From an uncultured Atopobiaceae bacterium (lineage in GTDB: Bacteria > Actinomycetota > Coriobacteriia > Coriobacteriales > Atopobiaceae), in assembly GCA_947581665.1 (NCBI GenBank), contig CANPVI010000019.1, forward strand, positions 1-13,574: 13,574 bases of DNA, read 5' to 3'. The notes beneath the pieces are model-generated. The model was not told where the DNA came from, did no database searches, and saw nothing but the letters and a program-made list of their open reading frames with translations. How positions within the stretch are numbered: the first letter of the stretch is position 1; each line of letters begins with the position of its first letter. Below, piece by piece: positions 6,163-12,440 of this stretch. Both the position numbers and the translations under genes were made by a program.

Positions 6163-8770
6163 AGCCTTCCTGCGAACTGTCCTGTGCGGGCGCCATGCCG
6201 TGGGGCGCGGGCGAGGGGATGGTGCTCCAGCTCTCGCGCGCCTTCGGGCGCTCCATCGTCTCGCGGACGCGCGGCGCGGGGATCTCGCCCTCGCGCCCGG
6301 AGAAGACGAGCTCGTCGTCGACCTCGTCCACCATGATGATATGGCCAGGGCCCCATTCGCCGCCCAAGAGCCGCTCGGCGAGCGGATCCTCGACGAGCGT
6401 CTGGATGGCGCGACGGAGCGGGCGCGCACCGTACACGGTGTCCGTACCGTCCTTGATGAGCTTGGCGCGCGCGGCGTCGGTGAGCTCGATCGACATGCCC
6501 TCGGCGATGAGGCGGTCGCGGAGATCGGCGATCATGAGGTCGACGATCTGGTTCAGCTCCTCGGTGCCGAGCGACGTGAAGACCACGATCTCATCCACGC
6601 GGTTCAGGAACTCGGGGCGGAAGACGCGCTTGAGCTCGCCGTTCACGCGGCTCTTGATCTCCTGGTGCGAGAGGCCCTCCTTGCCCTGCGTGCCGAAGCC
6701 CATGGGTGCGGTCGTGGCGATCTCGCGGGCGCCGATGTTGGAGGTCATGATGATGACCGTGTTCGAGAAGTCCACCTTGCGGCCCTGGCCGTCGGTGAGG
6801 CGCCCCTCGTCGAGGATCTGCAAGAGCACGTTGAAGACGTCGGGGTGCGCCTTCTCGATCTCGTCGAAGAGCACGACGGAGTAGGGCTTGCTGCGCACGG
6901 CCTTCGTGAGCTCGCCGCCCTCGTCGTAGCCCACGTATCCCGGAGGCGCGCCCACGAGCTTGGAGACGTTGAACTTCTCCATGTACTCGGACATGTCGAA
7001 GGTGATGAGCGCGTCCTCGGAGCCGAAGAGGAACTCGGCGAGGCTCTTCGCGAGTTCGGTCTTGCCGACGCCGGAGGGCCCGAGGAAGATGAACGAGCCG
7101 CCGGGGCGACGCGGATCCTTGAGCGGCGAGCGCGAGCGACGGATGGCGCGCGCCACCGAGCTCACGGCCTCGTTCTGGCCGATCACGCGCTCGTGGAGCA
7201 CCTCCTCGCAGCGCAGGAGCTTCGAGGTCTCGGCCTCGGTGAGGTTCGAGACGGGCACGCCGGTGATGAAGGACACCACGTCGGCGATGTCGGCGGCGGA
7301 GACCTCCACCACCGAGGAATCCATCTCCTCGTGCCACTTCTTCTCGAGCTCGGCGCGACGCTCGGTGAGCTCGCTCTCCTCGTCGCGCAGGCGCGCGGCG
7401 AGCTCGAACTCCTGCGCGTTCGCGGCGCGGGCCTTCTCCTCGCCCACGCGCTCGAGCTCGGCGTCGATGGCCTGGATGTCGTCCGGGACGATCACCTTGT
7501 GCACGCGGGTGCGCGCGCCGGCCTCGTCGATGACGTCGATGGCCTTGTCCGGCAGGAAGCGGTCCTGGATGTAGCGCGAGGAGAGCACCACGGCCTGCTC
7601 GATGGCCTCGGGCGTGTAGTGCACGTGGTGGTGCGACTCATAGCGCTCTTGGAGGCCCTGGAGGATGACGATCGTGTCCGCCACGGAGGGCTCGCCGATG
7701 TTGATCGGCTGGAAGCGCCGCTCGAACGCGGAATCCTTCTCGATGTGCTTGCGGTACTCGTCGGCCGTGGTGGCGCCGATGACCTGGATCTCGCCGCGCG
7801 AGAGCGGCGGCTTCAGGATGGAGGCGGCGTCCACGGAGCCCTCGGCCGAGCCCGCGCCGATGAGGGTGTGGATCTCGTCGATGAAGAGCATGTCGTTTTC
7901 CGAGCCCATGACCTCGTTGATCACGCGCTTCAAGCGCTCCTCGAACTCGCCGCGGTACTTCGAGCCGGCCACGATGGCGGCCACGTCGAGGGTCCAGATC
8001 TGCTTGCCGCGCAGCACCTCTGGGACGTTGCCGGAGGCGATGAGCTGGGCGAGGCCCTCCGCGATGGCGGTCTTGCCCACGCCTGGGTCCCCGAGGATGA
8101 GCGGGTTGTTCTTCTGGCGGCGCGCGAGCACCTGCATCACGCGCTCGATCTCGAGGTCGCGCCCGATGACGGGATCGAGCTTGCCCTCGGCGGCGAGCGC
8201 CGTGAGGTTGCGGCCGAACTCGGAGAGGAGCGACTTGCCGTCCTTCTGCTGCGGCATGCCGCCCATCATGTCCGGACCGCCCATCGGCATGCCAGCCGGG
8301 CCCTGCGGGCGCTGCTGGCCGCGGCCCTCGGGCGTCTGCGCGATGAGTTCGTTCACGGCGTTGCGCACGGCATCGCCGGATACGCCCATGCGGGAGAGCG
8401 CCTCCATGGCGCGACCGTTGCCCTCGCGCACGAGGCCGAGGAGCAGGTGCTCGGTGGAGATGTAGGTCTGCCCACGGGCGATCGTCTCGCGAAACGCGCC
8501 CTCGAGCACGTGCTTCGCCTTGGGCGTGAAGGGGATGTGGCCGCCGGGCACATCCTCGGGCTCGCTGGTGGTGAGGCTCTTCACGCAGGCGAGGGTCTCG
8601 TCGTAGGTGATCTCGAGGCGGGCGAGCGCTTGAGCGGCGATGCCGTCCTCTTGCTTGATGAGGCCGAGCAGCAGGTGCTCGATGCACACGAAGCTCTGGC
8701 CGAGGTTGCGGGCCTCGGTTTGGGCGAGGGACATCGCCTTGCGCGCTTTCTCGGTGAACTTGTCGAACAT
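6161..8770 (-). CDS. clpC: ATP-dependent Clp protease ATPase subunit ClpC
   Basis: ClpC is the AAA+ unfoldase that feeds proteins into the ClpP protease. The 869-residue chain has two N-terminal Clp repeats (to about 145), then a Gly/Met/Gln-rich linker (146-178). AAA domain 1 has Walker A GDPGVGKT (227-234), pore loop KYRG (271-274) and Walker B MLFIDE (294-299). A UVR-type middle segment covers about 435-475 and marks ClpC rather than ClpB or ClpA. AAA domain 2 has Walker A GPSGVGKT (564-571), GYVG pore loop (611-614) and Walker B VVLFDE (632-637). PMGFGTQ (689-695) is in the place of the ClpP-docking loop. A non-conserved Pro/Ser-rich tail ends the protein. The ATG at 8770 has a strong AAGGAGGG five bases upstream, 15 bases after lysS. 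No ctsR, mcsA or mcsB adaptor genes are present, and no clear heat-shock operator is seen. Confidence 0.97.
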   Translation of the reverse strand: MFDKFTEKARKAMSLAQTEARNLGQSFVCIEHLLLGLIKQEDGIAAQALARLEITYDETLACVKSLTTSEPEDVPGGHIPFTPKAKHVLEGAFRETIARGQTYISTEHLLLGLVREGNGRAMEALSRMGVSGDAVRNAVNELIAQTPEGRGQQRPQGPAGMPMGGPDMMGGMPQQKDGKSLLSEFGRNLTALAAEGKLDPVIGRDLEIERVMQVLARRQKNNPLILGDPGVGKTAIAEGLAQLIASGNVPEVLRGKQIWTLDVAAIVAGSKYRGEFEERLKRVINEVMGSENDMLFIDEIHTLIGAGSAEGSVDAASILKPPLSRGEIQVIGATTADEYRKHIEKDSAFERRFQPINIGEPSVADTIVILQGLQERYESHHHVHYTPEAIEQAVVLSSRYIQDRFLPDKAIDVIDEAGARTRVHKVIVPDDIQAIDAELERVGEEKARAANAQEFELAARLRDEESELTERRAELEKKWHEEMDSSVVEVSAADIADVVSFITGVPVSNLTEAETSKLLRCEEVLHERVIGQNEAVSSVARAIRRSRSPLKDPRRPGGSFIFLGPSGVGKTELAKSLAEFLFGSEDALITFDMSEYMEKFNVSKLVGAPPGYVGYDEGGELTKAVRSKPYSVVLFDEIEKAHPDVFNVLLQILDEGRLTDGQGRKVDFSNTVIIMTSNIGAREIATTAPMGFGTQGKEGLSHQEIKSRVNGELKRVFRPEFLNRVDEIVVFTSLGTEELNQIVDLMIADLRDRLIAEGMSIELTDAARAKLIKDGTDTVYGARPLRRAIQTLVEDPLAERLLGGEWGPGHIIMVDEVDDELVFSGREGEIPAPRVRETMERPKARESWSTIPSPAPHGMAPAQDSSQEG

Positions 8771-8785
8771 GTCGTCCCTCCTTGG

Positions 8786-10351
8786 TCAGGCTCGCCTCTC
8801 CGGACGCAGCGACGGGAACGCGATGACGTCACGGATGGAAGCCCTGTCAGTCACTAGCATGGCCAAACGATCGATGCCGATCCCGATGCCTCCGGTGGGC
8901 GGCAGGCCCACCTCGAGGGCACGCACGTAGTCGGCGTCGTACTCCATGGCCTCCTCGTCGCCCGCGTCCTTCGCGGCGAGCTGGGCGAGGAACCGCTCCT
9001 TCTGGTCCACGGGGTCGTTGAGCTCGGCGAACGCATTCGCGTACTCATGCCCCGAGATCACGAGCTCGAAGCGGTGGGTGAGGCGGGGGTCGTCCGCCTT
9101 GCGCTTGGCAAGCGGCGACACCTCGACGGGATAGTCGCATACGAAGGTCGGCCCCGTGATCTCGCCTTCGCAAAGCTCGTCGTAGAGGTGGAAGATGAGG
9201 CGTCCCGCACCCCAGCTCCCCTCGAACTCGAGCCCGAGGCGCTCGTGGATGGCGCGAAGTTCCTCGACGGGCGTGTCCATGCTCACGGCCTCGCCGACGC
9301 GCGCGCTCACGAGCTCGGCCATCGACACGCTCTCCCACGGCTTCCCGAGGTCGAGCGTGGTGCCCTGGTACTCCACGACGGTGGTGCCGAGCACCTCCCG
9401 GGCCGCGGCGCGGAAGATCCCCTCGCAGAGCGCCTTCATGTCCTCGAGGTCGGCGAAGGCGCGATAGGCCTCGAGCGTCGTGAACTCGGGGTTGTGCGTG
9501 GCGTCCATGCCCTCGTTCCTGAATTGCCGCCCGAGTTCGAAGACGCGCGGAATGCCGCCCACCACGAGGCGCTTCAGGTGGAGCTCCGTGGCGATGCGCA
9601 GGTAGAAGTCGGTGTCGAGCGCGTTGTGGTGCGTCTTGAAGGGACGCGCGTTCGCTCCGCCGAGGGTCTCCTGGAGCATTGGGGTCTCCACCTCGACGTA
9701 GCCCTCTCGCTCCATGTAGCGCCGGATGGCCGAGACCATGAGCGAGCGCGCGAGGAGCACGTCGCGCACCTCGGGGTTGACGATCATGTCCGCGTAGCGC
9801 TGGCGATAGCGCGTCTCGGGGTCCGCGAGCCCGTGGAACTTCTCGGGAAGCGGGCGCAGCGCCTTCGAGAGGAGCGCGACCGTCACAGGGGCGATGGAGA
9901 ACTCGCCGCGACGCGTGCGGATGGCCTCGCCCGTGGCGGAAACGATGTCGCCCACGTCGAGCGTGCCCACGAGCTCCCAGCTCTTAGGCTCGACGACGTT
10001 CGCGCGGCAGAAGAGCTGGCACTGGCCGGTGGAATCCTCGAGGTCGATGAACGCCATCTTGCCGTGGCGGCGGATGGAGCGGATGCGCCCCGCGACGGTG
10101 TGGTCCTCGCCGGAGGAGGCGCCGTCTGCGAGCTCGGCGTAGCGCTCCTTCAGCGCGGAGATGTTGCGGCCGAGATCCTCGCCCGCGAGGCCGCGGTCGA
10201 AGGTTGCGGGATAGGCCTCACGGCCCGCCGCGAGGATCGCCTCGCGCTTGGCCATGCGCACCTCACGCTCGGAGAGGGCGGCGTTCTCGGGCGCAGGCGT
10301 CCCTGTGGCAGGCGCCCCCTGTGTGGCTTCCACGTGCTCGCTTGTCTCCAT
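8786..10351 (-). CDS. lysS: lysine--tRNA ligase (class II)
   Basis: LysS charges tRNA-Lys. The 521-residue protein starts with a ~30-residue acidic/Ala-rich extension. An OB-fold anticodon-binding domain follows (about 86-160, with HGKMAFIDLEDSTGQ). The class II catalytic core has ETPML (222-226) for motif 1, FRNEGMDATHNPEFT (277-291) for motif 2 and GGIGIGIDRLAML (487-499) for motif 3. RYRQRYADMI (181-190) is typical of LysRS, and HEYANAFAELNDP (435-447) is the usual substrate-site segment. The ATG at 10351 has GAGG five bases upstream. A terminator separates it from greA. I see no clear promoter in the ~40 bases between the terminator and the ATG, so expression may come from incomplete termination or an atypical promoter. 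It seems to head the long run that ends with yacP. Confidence 0.96.
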   Translation of the reverse strand: METSEHVEATQGAPATGTPAPENAALSEREVRMAKREAILAAGREAYPATFDRGLAGEDLGRNISALKERYAELADGASSGEDHTVAGRIRSIRRHGKMAFIDLEDSTGQCQLFCRANVVEPKSWELVGTLDVGDIVSATGEAIRTRRGEFSIAPVTVALLSKALRPLPEKFHGLADPETRYRQRYADMIVNPEVRDVLLARSLMVSAIRRYMEREGYVEVETPMLQETLGGANARPFKTHHNALDTDFYLRIATELHLKRLVVGGIPRVFELGRQFRNEGMDATHNPEFTTLEAYRAFADLEDMKALCEGIFRAAAREVLGTTVVEYQGTTLDLGKPWESVSMAELVSARVGEAVSMDTPVEELRAIHERLGLEFEGSWGAGRLIFHLYDELCEGEITGPTFVCDYPVEVSPLAKRKADDPRLTHRFELVISGHEYANAFAELNDPVDQKERFLAQLAAKDAGDEEAMEYDADYVRALEVGLPPTGGIGIGIDRLAMLVTDRASIRDVIAFPSLRPERRA

Positions 10352-10391
10352 GGGATCCTCGTCTGTGGTCGTCTCGCTCGTGCTTCCTGAT

Positions 10392-10424
10392 AAAAGCGCC
10401 CCAGGGCCGTTGGCTCCGGGGCGC
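10392..10424 (-). terminator. rho-independent terminator after greA
   Basis: On the minus strand GCGCCCC pairs perfectly with GGGGCGC, extends inward through GCC/GGC with small interruptions around an AAC loop, and is followed directly by TTTT. It lies 45 bases after the greA stop and about 40 bases before lysS, so it should end or attenuate the tatA-greA transcript. Confidence 0.8.
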
Positions 10425-10468
10425 GTGGTCGTGCGGGATGTGGGCCGTGATTGCGCCTCGGGCTGCTC

Positions 10469-10942
10469 CTAACGCTCGATCGAAACGACTTTGTAGGAGC
10501 GCTCGGCACCGCTCGGAGTCTTGAGGGAGCAGGTCTGGCCCACCCCGAGACCCATGAGTGCCTTGCCCATCGGGGATTCGTTCGAGATGCGGTGCGCGAG
10601 CGAATCGGTCTCGGTGGTGCCCACGATGGTGAAGGTCGTCTGCTTGCCGCCGGCGTCCTCCACCGTCACCTTGCAGCCGAGCGCCACGGACGACACGTCC
10701 TCCGTGGCCTCGATGATGGTGGCGTTCGCGAGCATCGCGTTGATCTCGGAGATGCGGGCGATGTTGCGCGCCTGGTCATCGCGCGCGGCGTCGTACTCGG
10801 CGTTCTCGGAGAGGTCGCCGAAATCCTTCGCCTTGCGGATGGCTTCGGTGATCTCCTTTGCGCGCTCGCCCTCGCGCCACTCGAGCTCCTCCTTGAGCTT
10901 CGCGTAGCCTTCCGGCGTGAGGGAGATGTGCGTGTCGGCCAT
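10469..10942 (-). CDS. greA: transcription elongation factor GreA
   Basis: GreA rescues backtracked RNA polymerase by entering its secondary channel and stimulating cleavage of the RNA 3' end. The 157-residue length is typical. The N-terminal coiled coil (about 10-75) carries the tip motif KDFGDLSENAEYDAA (39-53), with acidic Asp43 and Glu46 placed to coordinate the catalytic magnesium. The C-terminal FKBP-like domain includes VTVED, ISNESPMGKALMG (119-131) and the final YKVVSIER. The ATG at 10942 has only a moderate AAAGG-type ribosome site. It lies 41 bases after tatA with no terminator between them, so the two are probably co-transcribed. A strong terminator follows. Confidence 0.95.
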   Translation of the reverse strand: MADTHISLTPEGYAKLKEELEWREGERAKEITEAIRKAKDFGDLSENAEYDAARDDQARNIARISEINAMLANATIIEATEDVSSVALGCKVTVEDAGGKQTTFTIVGTTETDSLAHRISNESPMGKALMGLGVGQTCSLKTPSGAERSYKVVSIER

Positions 10943-10983
10943 GGCGCTCTTGCCTTTCGGATGGCGGCTGGGTGCGGACGGTG

Positions 10984-11259
10984 CTACTGGTTCACGTTCG
11001 TGGTGGTCGTCGTCTCTTCCTTCACGTCGACGACGTTAGAGCTCTCGATCTGCGCCGGCTGGGCCGGAGCCTCTGCGGTGGTGGTCGTGGTGGTCGTGGT
11101 CTCCGTGGTGGAGGTGGTGGACTCCATGCCCTCGCGAATGTTCTTCACGGTCTTACCAAGGGAGGACCCGAGCTTCGGCAGGTTCTTGGGGCCGAAGATC
11201 AGCAGCACGACGACAAGGATGATGAGGAGCTCCCAAATCCCCATTCCAAAGATCTTCAT
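10984..11259 (-). CDS. tatA: twin-arginine translocase subunit TatA with Thr-rich tail
   Basis: TatA forms the variable-size pore element of the Tat system, which exports folded proteins. The 91-residue protein begins MKIFGMGIWELL. A single membrane helix spans about 8-22. The FGPKNLPKLG hinge and an amphipathic helix (SSLGKTVKNIREGM) follow, the standard TatA layout. The last ~45 residues are a low-complexity tail with runs of threonine around 48-61 and 83-87. The frame is open back to 11376, but the ATG at 11259 has AAGGAG six bases upstream and begins exactly at the family's N-terminus. TatB is the main alternative, but the amphipathic segment is short and TatA-like. No tatC is in the window, so the partner is encoded elsewhere. 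It is the first gene of a probable tatA-greA unit. Confidence 0.9.
   Translation of the reverse strand: MKIFGMGIWELLIILVVVLLIFGPKNLPKLGSSLGKTVKNIREGMESTTSTTETTTTTTTTAEAPAQPAQIESSNVVDVKEETTTTTNVNQ
11077..11121 (-). repeat. low-complexity ACC-type repeat coding the TatA Thr tract
   Basis: On the plus strand this is a run of GTGGTGGTCGTGG-like units; on the minus strand it encodes about eleven threonines among fifteen residues of TatA. Such a tract can change length by slippage. A shorter version recurs at 10995-11010, near the end of the gene. Confidence 0.7.
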
Positions 11260-11265
11260 ACGTAT

Positions 11266-11271
11266 CTCCTT
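11266..11271 (-). promoter_or_regulatory. ribosome binding site fixing the tatA start
   Basis: AAGGAG on the minus strand lies six bases before the ATG at 11259 and selects it over the longer upstream open frame. Confidence 0.7.
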
Positions 11272-11341
11272 CGTGAGCGCAGTGCTCAACCGCGATTTGC
11301 GGCATGCCCCGTAAGAATAGGCCCTTTTCGCGGCACCGGCT

Positions 11342-11370
11342 AGTATAGAAAGCGCGAAAATCTCACACAA
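11342..11370 (-). promoter_or_regulatory. sigma-70 type promoter for tatA-greA
   Basis: On the minus strand TTGTGT (11365-11370) and TATACT (11342-11347) are separated by exactly 17 bases. The -10 box matches five of six consensus bases and the -35 matches TTG. An A-run lies upstream (about 11382-11387). Transcription would begin near 11335, giving a leader of about 75 bases before tatA. The local A+T content is clearly higher than in the surrounding genes. Confidence 0.65.
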
Positions 11371-11428
11371 TCGCACTTAGGTTTTTTCACCGAGCCTCCA
11401 TAGATGCGCGCATCGTCCGAGCTCAGAA

Positions 11429-11459
11429 GCCATGCGCCACGAGATGCCGTGCGCATGGC
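11429..11459. terminator. inverted repeat after mtnP, possible weak terminator
   Basis: GCCATGCGC (11429-11437) and GCGCATGGC (11451-11459) form a perfect 9-bp stem, which can extend by ACG/CGT with a one-base bulge. It lies 10 bases after the mtnP stop. On the minus strand no T-run follows; on the plus strand GATTTTCC does. It may be a factor-dependent or partial terminator of mtnP, or it may protect the mRNA 3' end. Confidence 0.45.
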
Positions 11460-11469
11460 GATTTTCCAA

Positions 11470-12279
11470 TCAGCGCACGAAGTCCGCGGCTTCCCCACAA
11501 GCGCAGGGATATTCGCCCGGCATGGCCCCCACGATGGCGCCCACGAGCGCACGTACGTGCTCGATGTTCGTGGCGAAGACGCGCTGCACGTCCTCCCACG
11601 TGACGGCCGCGTACTCTCCGAGGCCGGCGTCGTAGTCGGTGACCAGCGAGACGTTCGCGTAGTGGAGCCCGAGCTCGCGCGCGAGCCAGCCCTCGGGGTA
11701 GGCCGTCATGGAGACCACGTCCCACCCCATCGAGCTGAACCATTCGCTCTCGGCGCGCGTGGAGAAGCGCGGACCCTGGATGGTGACGACCGTGCCCCTC
11801 TCGTGGACGGTGAGGCCGAGGTCGCGCGCGCAATCCACCGCGACCCCGCGAAGGGTCGGGCAGTAGGGCTCCGCCGAGGAAAGATGCTGGACCGTGAGCG
11901 ATTCGCGATGCGTGAAGAAGGTGTCCTTGCGGCCGTTCGTGCGATCGACGAACTGGTCGCACACCACCACGTCGCCGGGGTGGATGTCGAGCGAGAGCGA
12001 GCCCACCGAGCAGGTGCCGATGACCTGCCTCACGCCGAGCATGCGCATGCCGTAGAGGTTCGCGCGGTAGTTCACCTCCGCAGGCGGGATGGAGTGGTTG
12101 CGACCGTGGCGCGGCAGGAAGCACACGCGCCTGCCGGCGATGGTGCCGATCGTGTAGGTGTCCGACGGACGCCCGAAGCGCGTGTCGAGGAGCACCTCCT
12201 CGTAGTCGCCCTCGAAAAGCGAATAGAAGCCCGATCCGCCGAAGATTCCGATTTCCGCCTGCGGAAGCTCGCTTGCCAT
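11470..12279 (-). CDS. mtnP: S-methyl-5'-thioadenosine phosphorylase (MTAP family)
   Basis: This 269-residue trimeric-type nucleoside phosphorylase is predicted to split methylthioadenosine, a by-product of polyamine synthesis, into adenine and methylthioribose 1-phosphate. Visible features are IGIFGGSG (10-17, phosphate loop), LPRHGRNHSIPP (55-66, Arg57/His58 phosphate site), IGTCSVGSL (87-95), QGPRFSTRAES (168-178) and MTAYPE (191-196). LVTDYDAG follows, with Asp215 and Asp217. The two aspartates favour a 6-aminopurine such as adenine over hypoxanthine or guanine. The residue before Met-Thr is Ser190, where human MTAP has Asn. The ATG at 12279 has GGAGGAG six bases upstream. The in-frame ATG at 12318 lacks such a site and lies in a promoter-like box. 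Purine nucleoside or methylthioinosine phosphorylase activity remains an alternative. It is alone in its unit, divergent from the lipoprotein gene. Confidence 0.85.
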   Translation of the reverse strand: MASELPQAEIGIFGGSGFYSLFEGDYEEVLLDTRFGRPSDTYTIGTIAGRRVCFLPRHGRNHSIPPAEVNYRANLYGMRMLGVRQVIGTCSVGSLSLDIHPGDVVVCDQFVDRTNGRKDTFFTHRESLTVQHLSSAEPYCPTLRGVAVDCARDLGLTVHERGTVVTIQGPRFSTRAESEWFSSMGWDVVSMTAYPEGWLARELGLHYANVSLVTDYDAGLGEYAAVTWEDVQRVFATNIEHVRALVGAIVGAMPGEYPCACGEAADFVR

Positions 12280-12285
12280 GCGCCG

Positions 12286-12292
12286 CTCCTCC
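12286..12292 (-). promoter_or_regulatory. ribosome binding site fixing the mtnP start
   Basis: GGAGGAG on the minus strand lies six bases before the ATG at 12279 and supports that start over the ATG 39 bases upstream. Confidence 0.7.
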
Positions 12293-12316
12293 CACGTCGC
12301 CCCCTGATACGGCTCC

Positions 12317-12344
12317 ATTATCGGCCTTTGGGCGCGCCAAAAAA
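12317..12344 (-). promoter_or_regulatory. candidate promoter for mtnP
   Basis: On the minus strand GATAAT (12317-12322) matches five of six -10 bases. The -35 position, 16 bases upstream, is a TTTTTT run (12339-12344), a weak match. A transcript from here would begin near 12310, leaving about 30 bases of leader with the ribosome site in it. The spacer contains the palindrome GGCGCGCC. Confidence 0.35.
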
Positions 12345-12349
12345 CATAT

Positions 12350-12363
12350 GGTTGAAGACAACC
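12350..12363. repeat. dyad in the mtnP / lipoprotein divergent intergenic region
   Basis: GGTTG and CAACC form a perfect 5-bp dyad around AAGA, a few bases from the palindrome CATATG and close to the GGCGCGCC palindrome at 12331-12338. Placed between divergent genes, it could be an operator, but it is short and unsupported by a second copy. Confidence 0.3.
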
Positions 12364-12440
12364 TGAATGCTTGGCCCTACCTGCGGCGCCGTAGAATGGC
12401 CTTCGAAGATCGTCGTTTTAGGGCCAAGGGGGGCGGCGCG

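Noticed and set aside
8771..8800. A heat-shock operator (CtsR, HspR or CIRCE type) before clpC
   Set aside because: Only 15 bases separate lysS and clpC and these hold just the ribosome site. I saw no direct or inverted repeat of those kinds.
6200..8857. An 885-codon plus-strand open frame opposite clpC
   Set aside because: It mirrors clpC and has no recognisable domain; its Arg/His/Leu/Ala-rich composition is what the complement of a high-G+C gene gives. ClpC on the other strand has every family motif.
10352..10468. A T-box or other riboswitch before lysS
   Set aside because: The interval is 117 bases and explained by a simple terminator; no T-box sequence was seen, and LysRS of class II rarely uses one.
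11077..11121. A CRISPR-like or regulatory repeat
   Set aside because: The repeat is coding for the TatA threonine tract and has no spacer structure.
11260..11376. Upstream extension of tatA (39 residues)
   Set aside because: It would run through the promoter at 11342-11370; the ATG at 11259 has AAGGAG and matches the family N-terminus.
12352..12397. A plus-strand promoter for the lipoprotein gene (TTGAAG or TTGGCC with TAGAAT)
   Set aside because: The TAGAAT box at 12392-12397 is good, but TTGGCC is only 15 bases away and TTGAAG is 34 bases away, so neither spacing is convincing.
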